Counted from the first letter of the stretch, positions 30,183 through 37,883 are shown. The stretch: 38,065 bases of DNA from a virus (IMGVR_UViG_3300015261_000010:1-38065); one strand, 5' to 3'. Notes: generated by a model not told the origin, from the sequence alone. Made by a program: numbers and translations.

Positions 30183-31043
30183 ATGAAAGCTGAACACCGC
30201 GACATCATCGAGCGGGCAAAGCTGGCCGGTATCGAGCCGTCCTATCTCGCCCACGAACTGCTGGTGCACGACCTTGTAAACATGGTCCTGTTCGAGCTGA
30301 AGAACATTCACTCCCCGTGGAGCAAGCTGAACGAAGGCTGCCAACAGGAAGTGATTGACCGCGCCATCAAGAGCGCGACCGAAGCCGCACACAACGCCAT
30401 CAACATCATCAGCTCGCGCAACGTTGAAGTGGTCGAAGTGAAGGTGATCGACGCCAAATTCAAGGAAAAGGCGATCACGATCACCGCGAACATCGACGCC
30501 AACGACCCCAACGGCGGCGCCCTGGCAAAGGTCCCCGGGAAAATGTGCTTGCTGGTGCTGGCGCCGACCGACTACGACGACGGCCTCGACTTCATCCAGC
30601 CAGACCGCGACCAGAAAGAATTTCCGCTGCACGTGAGCGACATCACCGGCAGCCTGTTCGACCGACGCCCCACCGGTCCAGACGAGCCGGACGGCCAGGA
30701 ACACCCGCTGGGCACCGATGAAGAGCTCAACGCTTTGGTTGACGCTGGCCGTCAGGACGATAACGACATCGTTGATGCTGAATTCCCACTGGATAAAGAG
30801 TTCGGCGAATTCAGCTACGAAGATGCGGCCCAATTGATCGTGCTCAAGGCGGCTCCCAGCTTCGACATCGACTGGATGCAGAGCCGCCTGGCCATCAGCA
30901 GCGAACAGGCCACCACCCTGCTGCTACGCCTCATCGACAACCAGGTGATCGAACTGCTCATCGAGGGCGAAACCTCGGCGGACAACACCTACACGGTCAT
31001 CGCCTCCCTGGATGACCTGGGCCCCAACCTCAGTGTGGAGTAA
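30183..31043 (+). CDS. Two-part protein with FtsK-gamma-like C-terminal domain
   Basis: A 286-residue protein. The N-terminal half (HRDIIERAKLAGIEPSYLAHELL, then RNVEVVEVKVIDAKFKEKAI) resembles a phage family of unknown function. The middle is acidic and probably disordered. The C-terminal 75 residues (SYEDAAQLIVLKAAPSFDIDWM and AISSEQATTLLLRLIDNQVIE) look like a winged helix of the FtsK gamma type, which in FtsK reads DNA polarity sequences. It stands between the RecT-like and SbcC-like genes. The gamma-like call is by pattern only. Confidence 0.65.
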   Translation: MKAEHRDIIERAKLAGIEPSYLAHELLVHDLVNMVLFELKNIHSPWSKLNEGCQQEVIDRAIKSATEAAHNAINIISSRNVEVVEVKVIDAKFKEKAITITANIDANDPNGGALAKVPGKMCLLVLAPTDYDDGLDFIQPDRDQKEFPLHVSDITGSLFDRRPTGPDEPDGQEHPLGTDEELNALVDAGRQDDNDIVDAEFPLDKEFGEFSYEDAAQLIVLKAAPSFDIDWMQSRLAISSEQATTLLLRLIDNQVIELLIEGETSADNTYTVIASLDDLGPNLSVE

Positions 31044-31046
31044 GCC

Positions 31047-32801
31047 ATGCGTATCGAATCCATCTACGTCGAAAACTTCCAGGGCCTGCGCGGCGCTAAC
31101 CTGGATTTGACCACCGCGCCCATCACCATGGTTTGCGGCTTGAACGGCGCCGGTAAGTCGAGCTTGAAAGAGGCCATCGGCCTGGCCCTTGGCGAAGCCG
31201 CCCGGGTCGCCAAGAAGGGTGATTACAAGATGCTGATCACCGAGGGCGAGAAGAAAGCTCAAATCATCATCGGCCATGACGGCGTTGCCAGCAGCATCAC
31301 GCTGCCCAAGGGCACGCTTGAGCGAAACGACATCGCCGGGCAGGAATACCTGCCCTATGTGCTGAATCCCGAGGCATTCGCCAACCTGGATGACAAGGCA
31401 CGCCGTTCGCTGCTGTTCTCGCTGACCAAATCCAGCGGCAAGCCTGCGGTGGTGGTGGAAAAGCTGGTGGCGCGAGGCTGTGACGCTGGCAAGGTCGAGA
31501 AGATCAAGCCGTTGCTGTTGAGCGGCTTCCCAGCCGCGATGGAACAGGCCAAGACCTACACCAGCGAGAGCCGCGGCGCCTGGAAGGCGATCACCGGCGA
31601 GGCCTACGGCAGCGAGAAGTCCGAAGGCTGGACCGTAACCATCGATCCGCTGCCCGAAGGAACGCCCGAGGTAACCCAGGATGACCTGGCACAGGCCCAA
31701 GCGGATCAGGCCCAGGCCGCCGTTGAGATCGAAAAGGGAAACCAGTACCTCGGCAATCTGAACGCCAAGCGCGAAGCCGTCACCAGCATGGCTACTCGCA
31801 AAGCAGAGCTGGAGCCTATCTATCTTGAGTTGGACCGTCGCAAGAACAAGTTGGAAGCCACCAACAAAGAGCTGGAGGTCTGGCGAGCCAAGGTCAGCGA
31901 AGCCGAACAACACGTCCAAGCCTTCTCAGGCGAAAGCCCATGCGAGTGCCCGAGCTGCGGCGTGAAATTGAAGATCGTCGGCAAGGTGATCGAGCTGTTC
32001 AAAGGCAAAACCGCCGACGCGGCCAAGCTGGTAGCAGCACAGGCCGAACTCAAAAAGGCGAACGACGCGTACAACCTGATGGCCCGCACCCAGGTAAACG
32101 ACCAGAAGGCCGTCGATGAATCGATTCGGGCTGGCAACGACCTGGAAGCGTTGAAAGAGTCCGCCGGCGAAGAAGTCACCGAAGCCATGGTTGAGCGGGC
32201 TGAAGCAGCCATTCAGGTGCAACGCAACCTGCTGGCCAAGGCCAAGGCTAAAGCCGAGCTGATGGCCGAACGCTTGGATCTGATCGCCAACGCCAAGAAA
32301 CGCGGCGAAGAGGCAGCCAAGCATCATCAGGACGTGAAGGATTGGACGCTGATCGCCGGCGCCCTGGCGCCTGATGGCATCCCTGGCGAGATCCTGGCCG
32401 GCGCGCTGGAGCCGATCAACGCCCGCCTTGGCAAGCTGTCTGCCCTGGCTGGCTGGCCGCCGGTGAAGATCGACGCTGACATGGCTATCACCGCCAATGG
32501 CCGCCTGTATGCGCTGCTGTCGGAGTCCGAACAGTGGCGCTGCGATGCGCTGATCGCGCTCACCATCGCCATGACCTCGGGCCTGCAAATGGTGGTGATG
32601 GATCGCTTCGACGTGCTGCTGCCGAAAGTGCGCGCCCAACTGCTGGGCATGCTGATCAGCCTGTCCAAGTCAGACGGCATCCAGGCCGTTACCTGCGGCT
32701 CGCTCAAGGAGAAGCCGACCAAGCTGCCCGCCGATATCCAAGTGGTCTGGATCGAGAACGGCATCGCCGGCGGCGACGTGCAACTGCAGCAATCCGCGTA
32801 A
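31047..32801 (+). CDS. SbcC/Rad50-like ATPase with zinc hook
   Basis: A 584-residue SMC-type ATPase. It has Walker A GLNGAGKSS at 31-39, coiled-coil arms near 210-290 and 320-430, the zinc-hook ECPSCG with CPSC at about 301-304, an ABC-signature-like LSESEQWR near 491-498 and Walker B VVMDRFD near 516-522. Rad50 and SbcC work with an Mre11/SbcD nuclease on DNA ends; no SbcD is seen here, so it may use the Cas4-like or DnaQ-like nuclease instead. It is about half the length of bacterial SbcC. GGAG is before the ATG. Confidence 0.88.
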   Translation: MRIESIYVENFQGLRGANLDLTTAPITMVCGLNGAGKSSLKEAIGLALGEAARVAKKGDYKMLITEGEKKAQIIIGHDGVASSITLPKGTLERNDIAGQEYLPYVLNPEAFANLDDKARRSLLFSLTKSSGKPAVVVEKLVARGCDAGKVEKIKPLLLSGFPAAMEQAKTYTSESRGAWKAITGEAYGSEKSEGWTVTIDPLPEGTPEVTQDDLAQAQADQAQAAVEIEKGNQYLGNLNAKREAVTSMATRKAELEPIYLELDRRKNKLEATNKELEVWRAKVSEAEQHVQAFSGESPCECPSCGVKLKIVGKVIELFKGKTADAAKLVAAQAELKKANDAYNLMARTQVNDQKAVDESIRAGNDLEALKESAGEEVTEAMVERAEAAIQVQRNLLAKAKAKAELMAERLDLIANAKKRGEEAAKHHQDVKDWTLIAGALAPDGIPGEILAGALEPINARLGKLSALAGWPPVKIDADMAITANGRLYALLSESEQWRCDALIALTIAMTSGLQMVVMDRFDVLLPKVRAQLLGMLISLSKSDGIQAVTCGSLKEKPTKLPADIQVVWIENGIAGGDVQLQQSA

Positions 32802-32822
32802 CCCGCTGACCGCAACACCCAC

Positions 32823-32847
32823 AGGCGCCTACGGGCGCCTTCTTCTT
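32823..32847 (+). terminator. Terminator-like hairpin after the SbcC-like gene
   Basis: AGGCGCC, loop TACG, GGCGCCT, then TCTTCTT. The tail is interrupted by C, so termination is partial at best. Genes on the same strand continue 20 bp further on, so an antiterminator or mere leakiness must serve them. Confidence 0.55.
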
Positions 32848-32866
32848 GCCCAAAGGAAAGTGCCCC

Positions 32867-33475
32867 ATGAACCTGCTCACCCCGTACGACACCGAAACCA
32901 CCGGTCTACCGCTGTTCCGCGACCCCAGCGACGACCCGCGCCAGCCCCACCTGGTGGACATCTGCATCCTGGCCTACAGCCCGGACGGCACCCTGGTCGA
33001 TTCCTTCGAAGCGATGGTCCGGCCGGATGGCTGGGTTATCCCGCCTGACGTGACCGCCATCCACGGCATCACCAACGAAATGGCGATGGACATCGGCATC
33101 CCTGAGTCCGAAGCGCTGGACGGCTTCATGGCGATTCATGACCGTTCCGGCCTGCGCATTGCCCACAACATCAACTTCGATGACCGAATCATGCGCATTG
33201 CCCTGTCCCGGTACCGGGGCAAGGAAGCGGCCGACGCCTTCAAGGCCACCCCAGGCTATTGCACCTGCCTGAACAGCAAGCCCCTGGTGCAGTGCCCCCC
33301 CACTGAAAAGATGATCCGCGCCGGGTTCGGCGGCCAGTTCAAGCCGCCAACCGTTGCCGAGGCCCTGTTTCACTTCACTGGCGAAGAGCTGGTCGGTGGC
33401 CACCGTGCCCGGCCCGACACCGAGGCCTGCGCCCGCGTGTACTTCGCCATGAACCCAGCCGCTCAGGTGGCTTGA
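32867..33475 (+). CDS. DnaQ-like 3'-5' exonuclease (DEDDh)
   Basis: A 202-residue exonuclease. ExoI is Asp8 and Glu10 in DTETTGLP, ExoII is Asp105 in HNINFDDR, and ExoIII is His179 with Asp184 in HRARPDTEA. It is thus a DEDDh nuclease, which may edit or trim DNA ends. ATG at 32867 with AAGGA is preferred to the TTG at 32846, which lies in the hairpin before it. Confidence 0.9.
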   Translation: MNLLTPYDTETTGLPLFRDPSDDPRQPHLVDICILAYSPDGTLVDSFEAMVRPDGWVIPPDVTAIHGITNEMAMDIGIPESEALDGFMAIHDRSGLRIAHNINFDDRIMRIALSRYRGKEAADAFKATPGYCTCLNSKPLVQCPPTEKMIRAGFGGQFKPPTVAEALFHFTGEELVGGHRARPDTEACARVYFAMNPAAQVA

Positions 33476-33482
33476 TCCTGCT

Positions 33483-33506
33483 GGCTCCGTCAGGGGCCTT
33501 TCTCTT
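33483..33506 (+). terminator. Terminator-like hairpin before the methyltransferase
   Basis: GGCTCC, loop GTCA, GGGGCC with one G-U pair, followed by TTTCTCTT. It lies between the exonuclease stop and the methyltransferase ribosome site. Weak, but the third such structure in this operon. Confidence 0.45.
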
Positions 33507-33515
33507 GGAGATCGC

Positions 33516-34523
33516 ATGAATGAGCTGGCTCTTTTCGCGGGCGCTGGTGGCGGAATACTTGGCGGCCACCTGCTTGGATGGCGAACCATTTGCGCCGTTG
33601 AGCGTGATGCCTACGCCGCACAAATTCTGGCGCAACGACAAAACGATGGAGCCATCCCAGCTTTCCCGATTTGGTCTGACGTGTGCAGTTTTGACGGAAG
33701 GCCATGGCGCGGCCTTGTTGACATCGTTTCGGGCGGCTTTCCCTGCCAAGACATTTCATCCGCCGGTACAGGCGAGGGAATCGGCGGGGCTCGATCGGGA
33801 CTATGGCGGCAAATGGCAAGAATTATTGGTGAGGTACGACCTCGATTCGTCTACGTGGAAAACTCACCAATGCTTGTGGGTCGAGGACTTGCCGTGGTCA
33901 TCGGTGACCTTGCCGAAATGGGGTATGGCGCACGATGGGGGGTTGTGGGAGCGGCAGACCTGGGAGCCCCTCACCAGCGCGACAGAATCTGGATTGTGGC
34001 CTACGCCCACGGTTCACGGGAACCACAACCGACCAGGGTCGAGCAAGAATGCAGGGTGGGGACTTTCGACAGCGGTGAAGCTGTGGACCACACCCAGCGC
34101 CAGCGACGGCAGACGGGGCGGAACAATCACCAGCAACATGACCGGCACCAGCCTTGCGCAACAGATCAGAACGCCGGAACGTTGGCCGACACCGACAGCG
34201 ACAGACAGCAAGCGCGGCGCCTCTCCCGCAGACAAACTTCGCAAATCGCCGGGGCTACCTGCTGCGGTGAAGATGTGGAGAACACCTCAGGCCAGCGACT
34301 CCAACAAGTGGAGCAACCAAAGCCTGGCGGAGCGTCAGGCCAAAGGGCAGCAGATTCGACTAAACACCCAGGTATCACCAGACGGTGGCCAGGGTGGCCA
34401 GTTGAACCCGGAATGGGTCGAGTGGCTGATGGGGTGGCCCATCGGGTGGACCGAATTAAAGCCCTTGGCAATGGACAGGTTCCGAGAGTGGCAGCAGCAG
34501 CATTCACCATCCTTTCTCAGTGA
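33516..34523 (+). CDS. C5 cytosine DNA methyltransferase
   Basis: A 335-residue enzyme that adds methyl to cytosine C5, with motif I LFAGAGGG (6-13), motif IV with catalytic Cys in GGFPCQD (Cys77), motif VI ENS (115-117), motif VIII QRDR (154-157) and motif X GNGQVP (318-323). All core motifs are intact, so it should be active and may guard phage DNA from host nucleases. The region between motifs VIII and X is rich in Arg and Gln and holds four repeats like LADTDSDRQQ. No restriction enzyme is next to it. The ribosome site GGAG lies 5 bp before this ATG. A second long frame covers the same DNA. Confidence 0.9.
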   Translation: MNELALFAGAGGGILGGHLLGWRTICAVERDAYAAQILAQRQNDGAIPAFPIWSDVCSFDGRPWRGLVDIVSGGFPCQDISSAGTGEGIGGARSGLWRQMARIIGEVRPRFVYVENSPMLVGRGLAVVIGDLAEMGYGARWGVVGAADLGAPHQRDRIWIVAYAHGSREPQPTRVEQECRVGTFDSGEAVDHTQRQRRQTGRNNHQQHDRHQPCATDQNAGTLADTDSDRQQARRLSRRQTSQIAGATCCGEDVENTSGQRLQQVEQPKPGGASGQRAADSTKHPGITRRWPGWPVEPGMGRVADGVAHRVDRIKALGNGQVPRVAAAAFTILSQ

Positions 34524-34536
34524 GCAATCAAAATGA
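33520..34536 (+). CDS. Overlapping +1-frame ORF, 338 codons, W-x-T-P repeat protein
   Basis: Starts 4 bp after the methyltransferase ATG, has no stop through the whole gene, and ends with ATGA on the start of the next gene, like most joins in this operon. The product begins MSWLFSRALVAEYLA and has four repeats near residues 159, 188, 221 and 252 (WPTPTVHG, WTTPSASD, WPTPTATD, WRTPQASD) and a Trp-rich end (WVEWLMGWPIGWTELKP). Ribosome site spacing (9 bp) is better than for the methyltransferase. I recall proteins of this style in other phages annotated as hypothetical, but cannot check. Translation is not proven. Confidence 0.6.
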   Translation: MSWLFSRALVAEYLAATCLDGEPFAPLSVMPTPHKFWRNDKTMEPSQLSRFGLTCAVLTEGHGAALLTSFRAAFPAKTFHPPVQARESAGLDRDYGGKWQELLVRYDLDSSTWKTHQCLWVEDLPWSSVTLPKWGMAHDGGLWERQTWEPLTSATESGLWPTPTVHGNHNRPGSSKNAGWGLSTAVKLWTTPSASDGRRGGTITSNMTGTSLAQQIRTPERWPTPTATDSKRGASPADKLRKSPGLPAAVKMWRTPQASDSNKWSNQSLAERQAKGQQIRLNTQVSPDGGQGGQLNPEWVEWLMGWPIGWTELKPLAMDRFREWQQQHSPSFLSEQSK

Positions 34537-34841
34537 CCCCACTCGCAAAGCAGGCACTCAACAACGCCCGCCAGGCAGCAGCGCCTGCACCGAAGCTGCT
34601 CCCACCAATCCTGGCCAACGAGCCGCTACCCGAACTGGTGATCACCGGCCCCATCAACCGGTTTATGGAACTGGAGGGCAAGCGGTACGCCGTGGACTTC
34701 GTCCAGGGCCTGGGCTCTTCGGTTCGCCGGGAGCCCGTCCGGACCAAAGCAATAGCCGACCTGACCCGGTACGCGGCCGCGCAGCCTTCCAGCGTGGCGA
34801 GCGGCGTGAAGATGGTCATTGATTTGTTGAAGGGGGCGTGA
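34533..34841 (+). CDS. Hypothetical protein, 102 aa
   Basis: Begins MTPLAKQALNNARQ and contains ITGPINRFMELEGKRYAVDFVQ and a helical end. The ATG overlaps the stop of the W-x-T-P frame, not that of the methyltransferase frame. No function is recognised. Confidence 0.75.
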   Translation: MTPLAKQALNNARQAAAPAPKLLPPILANEPLPELVITGPINRFMELEGKRYAVDFVQGLGSSVRREPVRTKAIADLTRYAAAQPSSVASGVKMVIDLLKGA

Positions 34842-35224
34842 TGAAGACGACCGCCGAGCGGCTGGCAGAGCTGGCCGTTGCTTATGCCTCCTACCGGGCG
34901 AAGCTGCTCGAGAACGGCAAGGCCATCAAGAAGGTGCAGAGCGATGCTGATGGCGCCTACTTCGACCTGAAGCCCTACCGCGAGCGCTACTGGAGCGACC
35001 CCGATGTGCATGACCTGGTTATGGGCCAGGTAATCGTCTGGCACGGCTGGGTCCACGCCATCCAGCAATGCGAGCCGGACAAGGATCACGAAGAAGAGGA
35101 ATGCGGGTACATGGCAACCGCGATCCTGATGGACGAACGCCGCGACATCCAGCGCGATGGAGCACGTATCCGTGCGGCCATCACCAAGATCGGCAATCAG
35201 TTGCTGAAGGATTCAGCGCCATGA
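34841..35224 (+). CDS. Hypothetical helical protein, 127 aa
   Basis: A charged, helical protein (TAERLAELAVAYASYRAKLLE, then DLVMGQVIVWHGWVHAIQQCE and a C-terminal DERRDIQRDGARIRAAITKI). TGATG joins it to the gene before, with AAGGGGG upstream. Function unknown. Confidence 0.75.
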   Translation: MKTTAERLAELAVAYASYRAKLLENGKAIKKVQSDADGAYFDLKPYRERYWSDPDVHDLVMGQVIVWHGWVHAIQQCEPDKDHEEEECGYMATAILMDERRDIQRDGARIRAAITKIGNQLLKDSAP

Positions 35225-35391
35225 CCGCCCTACGCCGCACCACCACCGTTCGCGGGCGGCCCATGAAGCCGCTCGACCTCGAAACCATCTGCGACCAGTG
35301 CGGGAAGTCCCGCGCCCACGGCAACCACGACAAATGCAGCAAGAAGCGCCAGGCGGCCATGGCCGAGCAGCGCGCACAGGAGAATCAGTGA
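35221..35391 (+). CDS. Small zinc-ribbon-like protein, 56 aa
   Basis: A 56-residue basic protein with CDQCGKSRAHGNHDKC, a Cys-x2-Cys pair, two His and a third Cys that could bind zinc. The two ends are Arg- and Gln-rich. It overlaps both neighbours (ATGA and TGATG). The same motif is common in small early proteins of pseudomonad phages. Confidence 0.75.
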   Translation: MTALRRTTTVRGRPMKPLDLETICDQCGKSRAHGNHDKCSKKRQAAMAEQRAQENQ

Positions 35392-35837
35392 TGAGCGAAG
35401 TGAAGCGTTTCGGGCACACCGGGAGCCTGATCCAGGTGACACCAAAGATCCTGGAAATTTACCCAAGCATGACCGTTTACGTGCTGGCGGCCGACTTCGA
35501 CCGGGTTGTCGCCGATAATCAGGCCCATATCGCCAAACTCGAACAGTCAGAAAAGCAGATGCAGGAAACCGTCGACCTTGCGCTGAGCGCGGGCACCAGG
35601 GTCGCCGCCGAGCGTGACGCACTGCAACAGCGCCTGAACAAATCAGACCAGGATTTAGACGAAACGATGGCAATGGCCGAGAAGGTTCTCGCCGAGGCGG
35701 TGCGCCTGCTGGAGCGGACGCGCGAGCTGGAAACGCAACTGGCTGACCGGGAGCAATCGCGCCGGGCTTGGTTCGATCAGTGCCAGGAACTGGAGCGGGC
35801 TGCCGCCCTCAACCCAACCACCGAGAACCCACAATGA
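35391..35837 (+). CDS. Coiled-coil protein, 148 aa
   Basis: Residues 1-45 form a compact N-terminal part (SEVKRFGHTGSLIQVTPKIL, then YVLAADFDRVVADN). Residues 46-140 are a long coiled coil of Gln, Glu, Arg and Leu. AGGAG precedes the ATG. Such proteins occur in many phage early regions with unknown role. Confidence 0.76.
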   Translation: MSEVKRFGHTGSLIQVTPKILEIYPSMTVYVLAADFDRVVADNQAHIAKLEQSEKQMQETVDLALSAGTRVAAERDALQQRLNKSDQDLDETMAMAEKVLAEAVRLLERTRELETQLADREQSRRAWFDQCQELERAAALNPTTENPQ

Positions 35838-36436
35838 ACATTCCTGAAGGCTGGAAGCTGGTGCCGGTTGAGCCGACAGAAGAAATGAAAGGTGCCGGTG
35901 GCGAGGCGTACAGCTTCAATGTTGAAAACATTTATGCCGCTATGCTCGCCGCCGCCCCTGTACCGCCGCAAGCTGATGCGCAGCCGGTGGCGTTGCCTGT
36001 TATGAAGCTTGAGGCTGATGCGCAGCCGGTGTTCATGGTTCGCTCACATGGGTCTGAATGCTGGGAGGAAATGACCGGCGAAAGCCTTGAAATGTGCCAG
36101 TCCTCGCCAGAAGATTATGAGGTGCGCAAGCTCTACGCCCACGCCGATGCGGGCGAGCTTGAGCGGCTACGCGAAGAGGTGCAGAAGTTGAATATCTCGC
36201 ACGAAGGCTCGAATGCCTTAGCCGCGAGCTTGCAGAAACATAACGAAACCCTACACGCCCAGTTAGCCGGACGGGATGCGCTGCTTAAGAGAATCGTTAA
36301 GCGCGGGAAAATTGATTATGGCGATTTGTCGTACGCCGAACAATTGCTATCCGCCAGCGCAGAGCCTGCCGATAAAGCGCTCCAGCGCCGGCCTGAAACA
36401 AATCACGACTACTTCAAATGCATGAAAGGTGAATAA
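35834..36436 (+). CDS. Hypothetical protein with PEGWKLVP start, 200 aa
   Basis: Begins MNIPEGWKLVPVEPTEEMKG, a frequent phage motif, followed by YAAMLAAAPVPP. A tandem (ADAQPVALPV...ADAQPVFMV) comes from an 18-bp direct repeat near 35972 and 36014. The second half is a coiled coil and ends FKCMKGE. The last 240 bases look richer in A and T than the neighbours, which may mean recent acquisition. Confidence 0.74.
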   Translation: MNIPEGWKLVPVEPTEEMKGAGGEAYSFNVENIYAAMLAAAPVPPQADAQPVALPVMKLEADAQPVFMVRSHGSECWEEMTGESLEMCQSSPEDYEVRKLYAHADAGELERLREEVQKLNISHEGSNALAASLQKHNETLHAQLAGRDALLKRIVKRGKIDYGDLSYAEQLLSASAEPADKALQRRPETNHDYFKCMKGE

Positions 36437-36438
36437 CC

Positions 36439-36684
36439 ATGAACACCGCACATACCGATATCCCAACCACCCACATCGAGTACATCAAGCTGCCAGAGGT
36501 CAAGCGGATATCCGGGCTCAGCACCGCCACCATCTACCGCATGGCGGTCAAGGGTGAGTTCCCCAAGCAGGTCAAGCTCGGGGCCGCCGCTGTGGCCTGG
36601 GTCAAGGCCGAGGTTGATGCCTGGGCCAGCAGCAAGATGGCAGCCCGCGACAATCAGCTCTCGGCTTCCAGCGAATCCAAGTAA
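36439..36684 (+). CDS. AlpA-family regulator / excisionase
   Basis: An 81-residue winged-helix protein. YIKLPEVKRISGLSTATIYRM is the AlpA signature of first strand and HTH; KGEFPKQVKLGAAAVAWVKAEVDAW is the wing and last helix. AlpA-type proteins act as excisionase or integrase-gene activators in P4-like elements, and its place at the end of the rightward operon converging on int fits. It overlaps the 3' end of int by 31 bp, so the two transcripts are antisense there. AGGTG is before the ATG. Confidence 0.86.
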   Translation: MNTAHTDIPTTHIEYIKLPEVKRISGLSTATIYRMAVKGEFPKQVKLGAAAVAWVKAEVDAWASSKMAARDNQLSASSESK

Positions 36685-37883
36685 TCCGCCCAGTCCTGCA
36701 TCATCCCCCGCCTCTGCTCCACAAACTCAGCGTGGTTGTACGTCCGGCGCACTTTGCTGCCGCTGGCGTGCGATAGCTGAGCCTCGATCCAATCCTCGTT
36801 GTAATCCATTTCGTTCAAGGCCGTTGAAATCGTGGCACGAATCCCGTGCCCGGTCAGCCTGCCTTCGTATCCCATGCGTCTCAAAGCCATGTTGACTGTG
36901 CCGTCGCTGATCGGCTTGCTCGGGTCACTCCGACCCGCGATCAGCAGCTTGTAACGGCCAGTCATCTGGTGCACCTTGCGCACCTCTTCAACCGCCTGCC
37001 GCGACAGTGGCACAAGATACGGCGGCACCTTATCCCCTCCTTTCGCCCTAATTACCTTCTGCAGTTGCTTCACCCCCTCAGGGGGAATAGTCCACAGCGC
37101 GTTGTCCAGGTCGAACTGGTCCCACCTCGCGTTACGCAGCTCCCCGGTACGGACAGCGGTCAGCAGCAGGATGCGGATCGCGCTCCGGGTGTAGTCCTTG
37201 ATGTCGGACACCTTCAGCGCGTGCAGGAACTCTTTCAGTTCATTCCGCACCAGCATGGGGTTGTGTTTCTCGGGTGGCTCCTTGGCGGCCACGATATCCA
37301 GGTCGGCCGCTGGATTGACCTCCAGATAACCCGACGCGATGCCGAAGCGGAATATCTCGTTCAGCCAGGTCCGGCACTTGCGGGCAACGTTGAGCGCCCC
37401 GCGCTTCTCGATCTTGCGCAAGCACTCCAGCACGTCGGCGCGCTTCACCTCGGCAATCGGGATTCTCCCCAGCGCCGGTACCAGGTCCTTGTCCAGGTAG
37501 AGCTGGGCCTGCTTGGCTGCCCCCTTCTTTGCCGTGGCCCACCGTGGCAGCTTGAAGGCGTACCACTCGCCGGCGACCACCTCAAACGTTTTGACGGCGC
37601 TGGTGCTGGCCGCCCGTCTCTCTTCTCGACGCTTGGACCTGGGGTCTATCCCCTTGGCAACCTGCGCCCGAGCCTGGTCGCGAAGCTCGCGGGCTTCCTT
37701 CAGGGTTATTTCCGGGTACGTGCCCAGCGACACACGCGGTTGCTTGCCGTGCCATGAAAAACGGAAGTGCCACGATTTGGTGCCGTTCGTCGCAACGTAC
37801 AGGGACAGGCCGTTGCCGTCAGTGATGGAGTATTCCTTTTCGCCCGGCTTGGCCTGGCGCACAGCGGTATCAGTCAGGGGCAT
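36654..37883 (-). CDS. int: P4-type tyrosine integrase
   Basis: A 409-residue integrase. The N-terminal DUF4102 arm domain has LTDTAVRQAKPGEKEYSITDGNGLSLYV near 3-30 and SLGTYPEITLKEARELRD near 52-69. The catalytic domain shows Arg245 (TAVRTGEL), His346 and Arg349 (GHGIRA), His372 (LSHASG) and nucleophile Tyr382 (RTYNH). It should join attP and attB in the tRNA gene. The gene ends facing alpA and starts 164 bp from attR. Its start codon is the edge of an 11-bp inverted repeat. Confidence 0.96.
   Translation of the reverse strand: MPLTDTAVRQAKPGEKEYSITDGNGLSLYVATNGTKSWHFRFSWHGKQPRVSLGTYPEITLKEARELRDQARAQVAKGIDPRSKRREERRAASTSAVKTFEVVAGEWYAFKLPRWATAKKGAAKQAQLYLDKDLVPALGRIPIAEVKRADVLECLRKIEKRGALNVARKCRTWLNEIFRFGIASGYLEVNPAADLDIVAAKEPPEKHNPMLVRNELKEFLHALKVSDIKDYTRSAIRILLLTAVRTGELRNARWDQFDLDNALWTIPPEGVKQLQKVIRAKGGDKVPPYLVPLSRQAVEEVRKVHQMTGRYKLLIAGRSDPSKPISDGTVNMALRRMGYEGRLTGHGIRATISTALNEMDYNEDWIEAQLSHASGSKVRRTYNHAEFVEQRRGMMQDWADYLDSLEAES

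Noticed and set aside
29832-30833. 333-codon minus frame antisense to the genes after recT
   Set aside because: It crosses several well-joined plus-strand genes and has Val/Gly/Asp-rich shadow composition.
33516-34523. Restriction-modification pair
   Set aside because: No endonuclease gene is found beside the methyltransferase; the nearest nucleases are recombination-type and belong to another gene block.
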